This document shows, piece by piece, positions 57,026 through 64,000 of a stretch of DNA of 64,000 bases (position 1 is the first letter of the stretch; each line of letters begins with the position of its first letter). Origin of the DNA: Areca catechu (lineage: Eukaryota > Streptophyta > Magnoliopsida > Arecales > Arecaceae); NCBI GenBank assembly GCA_021397845.1, contig CM038047.1, forward strand, positions 40,775,210 through 40,839,209, in the 5' to 3' direction. A program made the translations under genes and the position numbers. The notes under the pieces are model-generated. The model was not told where the DNA came from. It ran no database searches and was given only the letters and a program-made list of their open reading frames with translations.

Positions 57026-58760
57026 TCCAGGTGGACCGAGAATGACGGTCCATGCCAAAAATAGATGGAAAGCGGTCATCGAAGCCCCCCAAATATGTTC
57101 CCGAGAAGGGCTGCGAACCGTGAATCTGGCTTTTTTAAATTTTGAAAAATAATTAAAAATAAAATAGATATTTTTGGCTCCACGAAAAAAATAATAATAA
57201 TAAAATAATAAAATAAAGAATAAACCTGGTATAGCTATCCTTACATATTCCATCTCATTAAAAAATATTCGATTTACAAAATTTTCACGACCATTTCCCA
57301 CAGGAGAGTATTCTTTAAAAATATATTCTTGCTATTATTAATGGTACACCTGGCTTGCAGTGAAAATACTTACGGGACTCCTAAGCAGGTGTTATATGGT
57401 ATGTTGCCTCTCTTTAATTGACAAACGGGCTTGAAAGTTTTATTAGGGGATAGAGGGGTCCATTACACAACTTTAATATTACATAACAATGTAATTAATA
57501 TTATTAATATTTTACTTTGTTTTAATCATACAGTAATTTATTTTCTATATATTGATAATTTAGATGCCCCTCTTTTTAGCTGCATTTTATTTTCTGTATT
57601 TTAAATCTCAGTTTTTTTCCATTTTTTGAAATATTTTTTAGTTTTTGATTTGAGTAATCCTTGTGATGCAACAAATTATTCAACCTCGATCTAAAATAAT
57701 ACGATGATTAATTTTAATTCATAAAATTATAAAATAATATTTTTATTATTTATTTATTAAATTTTATATTATTTTATTTGCTCGTATGTTCTTGAAAGGA
57801 TGGGGAGAAGAGAGGTTTAGCATTTTAGTATGGCCTTTTCTGTCCTAATGCCCTACTAACATCTCTCCGGTATCATTTCATCCTAAGATGGCTTTCTCTT
57901 ACATGTGTGCACAATATTTATTCTATTTTTATCTCTTTATCCTTGTATCCATCCCTAATCTTACCAGTCTACTAAGGCATTAAAACCTTATTTCTTCTTA
58001 GCCACTTTTTTCTTCGAATTAAGTAAATAAACAAAGGATGTTTTAATGCAATCAAGTGATATCAGTGGAGCTGTCGGTGTAATTTAAGAAGGCAAAAAGT
58101 CCAAAAGAAGAAGATAAAAAGTCACATCCCAAAAGTCAGACCCATATATGGTGAAGAAAATGATACATTGTATCCCATGTTGTCCTATAATATTTTGGCC
58201 TTTGAATTTGTAAAAAAAATTCTATTAACAAACGGAAAATCATATGGGATCATAAAAGGATAAGATAAAAGAAAAAATCTTGTAGGATATTATAAGAGAG
58301 CAAATCCTAGTAACATAATTTTTCAAAAAAAATAATTTTAAAATATTATGTGAAAATATGAAAAATGCACATAAAGACACATGGCATAATTTCCATCCAT
58401 GTCCATCAATCTAAAAGCATCATCTAAAACAATGTTTCCATCAATATATCTCAATCTTAAAGCATCATCTAGGATTAAGAATCGGTGACCATAAAAATAT
58501 GTGAAGTAATTGCCACCGTATTTATCAGTTTTGAAACATCGTCTTCTAAAAATATGAATAGGCAAGTATAAGGATATATAATGTAATTTTTATAAAAATT
58601 TATATCTAATAGGCAAGTATAGGGCTTATAACATCAATCATACGTGTCATCCTATTTTAGATCCTGTTATGATAATCCAGTTCAATATAAAATAATTATC
58701 AGTCCAACGATTAAGCCAATTTCAAAATTTTGGTCTATTAGTCGAATCAATGCACTAAAG
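57026..58760. other. AT-rich intergenic DNA upstream of the 5'-exon array
   Basis: Immediate sequence (57026-57120) is GC-moderate and could be distal promoter; the rest is AT-rich without gene or clear repeat. The U3 of the next LTR may begin somewhere in 58.0-58.7 kb; its left boundary was not found. Confidence 0.4.
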
Positions 58761-58776
58761 GAAATTTCTTCAGCTT

Positions 58777-59045
58777 GGTCCAAAGATAATGCCTATGGGA
58801 TGTTATTATTTCATTCGACTTCGTATCTTCAGCCTGGTCCGAAGACTATGCCTATGGGATGTTATTATTTTCTTCAGCTTCGTATCTTCAGCCTGATCCA
58901 AAGACTATATCTATGGGATCTTATTATTTTCTTCGGCTTCGTATCTTCAGCCTGGTCCGAAGACTATGCCTATGGGATGTTATTATTTCCTTCGGCTTCG
59001 TATCTTCAACCTGGTCCGAAGACTATTCCTTTATTTTCGTTTCTT
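58777..59045 (+). repeat. Five 59-bp tandem repeats in the U3 of the third Tat LTR
   Basis: GGTCCGAAGACTATGCC or variants start at 58777, 58836, 58895, 58954 and 59013, an exact 59-bp step. Reading frames through it (for example 58644-59063) are repeat products. Confidence 0.92.
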
Positions 59046-59094
59046 CAATACTACAGTAAGTAGTTATTTTCCTTGTTCACTCCAAAAGGATGAG

Positions 59095-59171
59095 TCCGAA
59101 GTATATAACTAGCATTTCCTCAAGCCATCCCAAGGAAGGCCCCCCGAAATGTTAGTTATATCTACTTCGGA
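59095..59171. other. Strong inverted repeat (hairpin) in the U3
   Basis: Left arm 59095-59118 (TCCGAAGTATATAACTAGCA...) pairs with right arm 59146-59171, with one mismatch and a 2-nt bulge. The 27-nt loop is GC-rich. It lies about 185 bp upstream of the TATAAAT box. Confidence 0.8.
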
Positions 59172-59668
59172 CACTCTCTAAAAAAAGTATATCTGAAATT
59201 TTTTAACAGTCTTTCAACTTAAAATGGTTAAAGGATGTTTTAGTTGTAACCACCCACATAGTCGAATAACTAATTTTTTGATCGCCACTACTTATTGTTA
59301 TGAGGAGGTTTTTCTAACTAACTCCCATAACCGTAAGTAGTTACATTTTTGCTTATAAATACTGGTAAGAGGGGACACTCAAATAAGCTAACTCTGAGCA
59401 AACTTGAGCCATCTTCTTTCTTCTTCTCACCATTCTCTGCTCTCAAATCCTCCATTCTGCTGTTCGAATTCTTGCTAACTTTGGCATCGAAGTGTCCCCC
59501 ACCGAAAAAATCTCGATCATAAGAGTTATTTTGTAGGATCCCATCGACGGCGAACCGGCGGGCGAGCTACTCCATTCGGTCGATGGGGATTCAGCGTCAA
59601 TAGATTGGCGTGCTACGAAGGGAAAGATCCATTTCCTCTTGTTAAAGGAGAATTTCTGCAAAGCAAAA

Positions 59669-60323
59669 ATGATGAAGGGGAAGATCTCGAACACTTCTAC
59701 AAGCAAGGATCAACCTGTTTCTCAGCCAAACAACCCACTAGTGGATGATAGCATGCCACCTCCAATGCTAGGACAGCAGCAGTTTGAAGCCCTCTTGAAC
59801 AGAGTGGATGCTTTGACAGCTCTGGTTCAAACTCTACATGAGATTACTATTCAAAGACAATACCCTCCACCTATCTCACAACCAAGCCATCAAACCGAAA
59901 GGAGAGAGGATCGATGTCGGGAACTCACTCAAAGTTCTTCACGGATCCAATCATCTCGAGGTCATAATGCTTCACTGCCAAACAAGCATGGAGATCAAAT
60001 GGGAAGAAGATAACCAAGCGCAAAGATATGGCACCTAGAACGTTAGACAAAGAGAAGTGAATTCTGAATTTGAAGAGAATTCAATTCTTGAAGTCACAAA
60101 TAACCAGACTCAACAGATCAAGCGATGAAGTGGTTTTCAACTCCCAACTCATTTCCTGATCATGGCCGAAGTCATTTCTCGTTTCAAATCCCATACTATA
60201 ACAGGACTCGATCCCCTTGACCTCGAGTTACAAAGCTCACGTGATGGTGCACTGGGTATCTGATGCATTATATTCCTCATTTTTCCTGCCACCTTGAGGG
60301 AATCGGCTCGAAGTGTATTCGCT
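59669..60323 (+). pseudogene. gag N-terminal part of the third Tat element, truncated
   Basis: 59669-60013 encodes a Ser/Pro/Gln-rich leader with a helical stretch (QQQFEALLNRVDALTALVQT). After frame changes, the capsid start appears as FQLPTHFLI, then FPATLRESARSVFA at 60276-60323. Loss of the intervening DPLDHLE-like region shows earlier damage. The end is the insertion site of the next element. Confidence 0.7.
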
Positions 60324-62049
60324 TGTTACACAGCCATGACAGTGACGTGGCCAGGCTCATGTATCGCCGAATGCGAGCGAGCCACGTGTGAGTTTTCCTG
60401 CCAGAATCAGCGCCACGTCCTCAAGGCTGGGGTCGGCAAGACCGCACCGCCTATACTGTCTGAAGCAAACAGCTCCCCGCCGAGGTCGAGTTCGCGCGAG
60501 TTTCCCCACCAATTCATCTGCGCCCGGGCTCGGAGGATCCGCCCCGTTTAAGGTCGCCGAGGTCGGCTGACCTCCGCCTTGCGCCAGGTGGCCACCCGAG
60601 ACGGGTCCACCTCGGCCGAAGCCAGGCGATCTTCTGCCACCTCGCCAGTGTCCACCCAGGAGGGGTCCACCTAGGCCGAGGTCGGCTGACCCTCCGCCTT
60701 GCGCCAGGTGGCCACCCGGAGACGGGTCCACCTCGGCCGAAGCCAGGCGATCGACTCTTCTGCCACCCTCGCCAGGTGTCCACCCAGGAGGGTCCACCTA
60801 GGCCGAGGTCGGCTGACCCTCCGCCTTGCGCCAGTGGTCACCCGAGACGGGTCCACCTCGGCCGAAGCCAGGCGATCTTCTGCCACCTCGCCAGGTGTCC
60901 ACCCAGGAGGGGTCCACCTAGGCCGAGGTCGGCTGACCCCCCGCCTTGCGCCAGGTGGCCACCCGGAGACGGGTCCACCTCGGCCGAAGCCAGGCGATCT
61001 TCTGCCACCTGCAGTCGCCAGGTGTCCACCCAGGAGGGGTCCACCTAGGCCGAGTCGGCTGACCCCCCGCCTTGCGCCAGGTGGCCACCCGGAGACGGGT
61101 CCACCTCGATCGAAGCCAGGCGACCTCCTGCCACCTCGCCAGTGTCCACCCGGAGGGGTCCACCTAAGCCGAGGTCGGCCGATCCTCGCCTCTCGCCAGT
61201 CGGCCCCCGGAGACAGGTCCAACTCAGCCGAAGTCAGACCGCTCGTACGGAGAGGCCCCCGGGGAAAGCGACGGTCCCAGGCCATCCCTCGGGCCGTACC
61301 GACCCCAGACGGCGTCCCGTACGGAGGGCGGCGGCACGCGGAACGTGACTTACACTGGCCCGACAGGTCCCGCAGTCGAGAGACCCGATCCTGACGGAAC
61401 AGGCCCCGTAAACGGATGGCGCCCACGCTCGGGGAAAAGAGCACTCTCACGAAGCCCGAGGCCTGACGACTGGCCGCTCTGCCAGCGCCGCCCTCCCTCC
61501 TTTTCTCTTCTGTCCTTGCCTTCTCCCTGCTGGGCCGGCGGACGAGGTCGGAAAGCCGCCTGGCCTCCTTCACCAAAAGGGAAAAGAAAGGAAGACAGGG
61601 GGGAGGAGTTTTCGAGGAGGAAAAGGACAAGCACACGACGGAGGGAGATAAAGAGGGAAGAATCCGGAGACTGCAAGGTAAGCCAACTAGCCTGGGGACA
61701 AGGAGGAAGCACCGGCACAAGGCCTCGCTCCGAAAGAGAAACCAGAAATCCCGAGAGGGGAATACTGGACGCGAGCTCGGCCAGCAGGCCCAGCCGGGAT
61801 TCCGGTCCCGGCGCACTCCCTTCACCAGTTAACTCTCCAAATCTGGGACCCCTTAGAGGGCCTGGGAGGGAGAGTCTGTTCCTTCTCGTCGTCTACTGAC
61901 TTGACCGTCGGAGCCCCCTCGCCGAAATCCCCGGCCAGGGTCCTCTAACCCCCTTGTTGCAGGTTCTCCGCAGGAAGGGAGGCTCCCTCGCCAGGCGGTC
62001 AGGAAGGATCGGCTGATCCACGGCACGGGCGGCGACGAGAACGGCAACA
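60324..62049 (+). repeat. 5' LTR of the second complete-looking Tat element
   Basis: TGTTACACAGCC at the left and CGGCAACA at the right give TGTT...AACA ends, followed by the primer-binding site. The left edge is confirmed because it cuts the gag frame of the older element. TCGCT (60319-60323) is the expected first copy of the target duplication. About 60550-61200 is made of ~125-bp tandem units, each of two related halves (GCCAGGTGGCCACCC and GCCAGGTGTCCACCC types). Long antisense frames here (for example minus 60671-61825) are products of these GC-rich repeats. Confidence 0.82.
60550..61200 (+). repeat. 125-bp composite tandem repeats in the LTR
   Basis: GGCCGAGGTCGGCTGAC or close forms recur near 60556, 60676, 60802, 60926 and 61051, with a diverged form near 61179. 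Between them the half-unit GGGTCCACCTCGGCCGAAG appears. The array shares words and order, on the opposite strand, with 6970-7760. Confidence 0.88.
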
Positions 62050-62050
62050 G

Positions 62051-62069
62051 ATTGGCGCGCCAGGTAGGG
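62051..62069 (+). other. Primer-binding site of the second Tat element
   Basis: ATTGGCGCGCCAGGTAGGG directly follows the LTR (one base after AACA). It shares TTGGCG with the other two Tat elements of the window. Confidence 0.8.
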
Positions 62070-62127
62070 GGGCAGGACACTAACCCCAGAGGGAACTAGC
62101 TTTTTGCAGGTGTCACGCTCTCCAGCA

Positions 62128-63770
62128 ATGGTGGTCACTCGTGGTCGCGAGGCATCCACCAGCCGTGTGGGAGAAGCCCACTCCCCTCCGGGGGGCCACA
62201 CCCCCGAACGGAGCTTCCGGCTCCCCCTCCTCTCCGCAGCAGCCCTACCCGGCGGACGGATCCCTTGCGGCCATCGTCCAGCAGCTGCAGACCTTGACCT
62301 CAGCGGTCCGACAGCTTCAGCATCAGCAACGATCCCTGGCCACTCAGCCGCAGCCAGGGACTCCCGCGCCCGAGCCGCGGGACAGCGTGGGAGCCTGCGC
62401 TCAATCCAGGCAGGCCGTCCCATCCACAAGCCATCTCCAACCCCCGAGGGAGCCGCCAAGCTCCCCCGAAGAGAAACTATTCCGGTTCGGAGGATCACGA
62501 GAGTCGATCCCGGCCGATGGGGCCGAAACGGCGCATCGCAGCAAGCGACGCCGGGCCAGACCTCGCGCCGAGACCGATCGGCGCCCCCCTCACCTGCGGT
62601 CTCGGTGGAAGACTCCACCGACGAAGCCATCAGGCGCCAGGTCGAGAGGCGCCTAGAAGAGCACGAGCGCAAGTTGGCGGAGTTCGCCCGACGGTTCGCC
62701 GACCTGCAGAACTCGTCAGCTGACCCGGCGGGCTACGACTCCCGCCCCCCTTTCTCCGAAGAATTCAGGCGGAACCGATCCCGAAACGGTTCCGCATGCC
62801 ACAGGTGGACCCTTACGACGGGACCACCGACCCCCTGGACCATTTGGAGAGTTATAAAGCTCTCATGAGGGTCCAGGGCGCCACCGACGCCCTTCTTGCA
62901 TCGCCTTCCCAGCAACCCTTCGGAAGGCCGCTCGAGTCTGGTTCGCCCGCCTCGAGCCCGGATCCATTTGCTCCTTCCAGCAGTTGGAAGGAAAGTTTGT
63001 GGCGCACTTCGACGCTTGTCGAAAGGTGCCAAGGAGGTAGACAGCCTCTTCTCCATCCGCCAGCAGGACCAGGAGCTGCTCCGAGACTACATCACCCGGT
63101 TTAAGACCGCAGCCCTGGAGATCTACAGCTTGGACGAGCCCGTCGCTATGCTGGCTTTGAAGCGCGGGCTCAAGACGTCCCGCCTGACCTATTCCCTGGA
63201 CAAGAAGCCGCCCAGGACGTATTCCGAGCTCCTCCTCCGCGCCCACAAGTACATCCGGGCGGAGGAGGCTGACCGCACCCGTCGAGAGCTGGACGGGAAG
63301 ATTCCGAAGAAGTCAGTCCCAGGGACGCCCCAGGAGTTCGAAGCCCGGGCCATCCGCCGACCCTCGCCCGAATCCAAGGCCCAGGGCCGAGTCTACTTCC
63401 GAGCGAGGTACACCCCTCTCCTTGCACCTCGAGCAAAATCCTCATGGAAATCGAGGCGAGCGCTACCTCCGCCGACCTCCACCTCAGAACCCGAGAGCCG
63501 CCCGAGACAAATCAAAGTACTGCCTTTCACCGCGAGCACGGACACGACACGGAGGAGTGCCGCCATTTGAAGCGGGAGATCGAGGAGCTGATCGGGAGGG
63601 GTTACCTCAGGAAGTTCGTCAAGAACGAGGCCCCCTCCGAGAAGCAGCCGCTCGCGGCCTTACCGCCTGTCCCTGCGATCGACAACCGGCCAACAGAGAA
63701 GCCCGTGGGCATGATCTCGCGCGGGTCCGGCCGAGCAGAGAAGAGAGCCCGGAAGTCCCGGAGAATGTAA
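62128..63770 (+). pseudogene. Tat gag of the second element (frameshifted)
   Basis: The probable start is ATG at 62128 (MVVTRGREASTSRVGEAHSP). A Pro-rich leader follows, then a coiled segment (RRQVERRLEEHERKLAEFAR, about 62630). The capsid opens with VDPYDGTTDPLDHLESYK (62802-62855). After a frameshift come SIRQQDQELLRDYITRF and LKTSRLTYSLDKKPPRTYSE (63050-63235). The FHREHGHDTEEC knuckle is near 63520-63560, followed by a basic tail to 63770. At least three frame changes (near 62860, 63010 and 63450) break it. Its family role is particle formation and RNA binding. Confidence 0.82.
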
Positions 63771-63779
63771 TCCCTCCCA

Positions 63780-64000
63780 AGGGAGGGGAGTCTAATGACA
63801 ATGTAAACAATGATGCCGTGGTGGTCGAGATGACCATCGCAAAGCATCCTGTACATCGAATCATGGTGGATAGTGGAAGCTCGGCCGACGTACTTTTTTA
63901 CGATGCTTTCTCTCGGATGAATTTGTCTCCCGACCAGCTAAAGCCAGTGCACATCCCACTGGTAGGTTTTACAGGGGACTCCGTGGGGGTCGAAGGGGAA
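63780..64000 (+). pseudogene. Tat aspartic protease, cut by the window edge
   Basis: MVDSGSSADVLFYDAF (about 63863-63910) is the aspartic protease active site with an intact Asp-Ser-Gly; RMNLSPDQLKPVHIPLVGF continues. It lies in a different frame from the end of gag. This segment shows no break within the window. Confidence 0.8.

Larger units (their letters stand above)
58762..60323 (+). mobile_element. Third Tat-type element: LTR part, primer-binding site and gag start, cut by another element
   Basis: LTR features (U3 repeats, TATAAAT at 59354, R/U5) end near 59597, followed by ATTGGCGTGCTACGAAGGG, a primer-binding site like those of the two other Tat elements. A gag leader frame starts MMKGKISNTSTSKDQPVSQ (59669). 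Capsid homology near the end reads FPATLRESARSVFA, where the frame stops abruptly at the TGTTACAC start of the next LTR (60324). The remainder of this element should lie to the right of the window. Confidence 0.75.
60324..64000 (+). mobile_element. Tat-lineage Ty3/gypsy element, right part beyond the window
   Basis: LTR, primer-binding site, gag and protease start are in order on the plus strand. It is nested in the gag of the older Tat element. Coding sequence is GC-rich and better preserved than in the element at 1-6897 but already has frameshifts. Confidence 0.88.

Noticed and set aside
60671..61825. 384-residue open frame on the minus strand
   Set aside because: It runs antisense through the LTR's GC-rich 125-bp repeats; the protein is repetitive (PRWTPPG and similar) and has no domain.

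Overview
This is nuclear DNA of a flowering plant. The evidence is a spliced plant gene, a nuclear-type tRNA, Ty3/gypsy, Ty1/copia and L1-type elements with plant-specific features, and many miniature transposons. The GC-rich Tat-type LTRs and AT-rich gaps suggest a monocot; a palm is a guess. Most of the window is transposon remains. The supported host genes are one tRNA-Thr and one minus-strand spliced gene whose first exon has a SAP-like motif.

Layout: 1-6897 holds a decayed minus-strand Tat-lineage Ty3/gypsy element (46-bp repeats, integrase, archaeal-type RNase H, RT, protease, gag, then its 5' LTR). 6898-7850 is a repeat-rich LTR fragment resembling the LTR at 60.3-62.0 kb. 7.9-11.4 kb is a broken PIF/Harbinger pair (Myb-like protein plus DDE transposase), followed by AT-rich non-coding DNA with diverged internal duplications and a Tourist-type MITE (15504-15731). 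tRNA-Thr(UGU) is at 17938-18009. 19086-23618 is an LTR element with 2-kb LTRs and only 587 bp inside. 26179-32231 is a decayed Ty1/copia element.

32.6-36.8 kb carries the coding exons of the minus-strand gene, with a TRIM-like element in its last long intron. 40.27-46.2 kb is a plus-strand L1-type LINE interrupted twice by hAT-like elements (40429-42058 and 45288-45695), each with a perfect 8-bp target duplication. From 44.9 to 57.0 kb the LINE 3' tail and the DNA to its right are tandemly repeated (unit 2383 bp, five copies of the right-hand part). On the minus strand that part looks like a promoter and 5' leader exon with a splice donor. It may be the 5' end of the gene at 36.8 kb, in which case the LINE, both hAT elements and the array all sit in a very long first intron; this is inference.

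58.7-64.0 kb holds two nested plus-strand Tat-type elements. One (PBS near 59602) is interrupted inside gag by the 5' LTR (60324-62049) of a second, whose gag and the start of its protease run to the window edge.

The most notable observations are the hAT-like family with interiors rich in GGTACC and related self-complementary words, with insertion proved by paralogous empty sites; the LINE-tail/5'-exon array founded at a 5-bp AGATC microhomology; and a seven-fold palindromic GTGTCGACAC array in the U3 of a Tat LTR.
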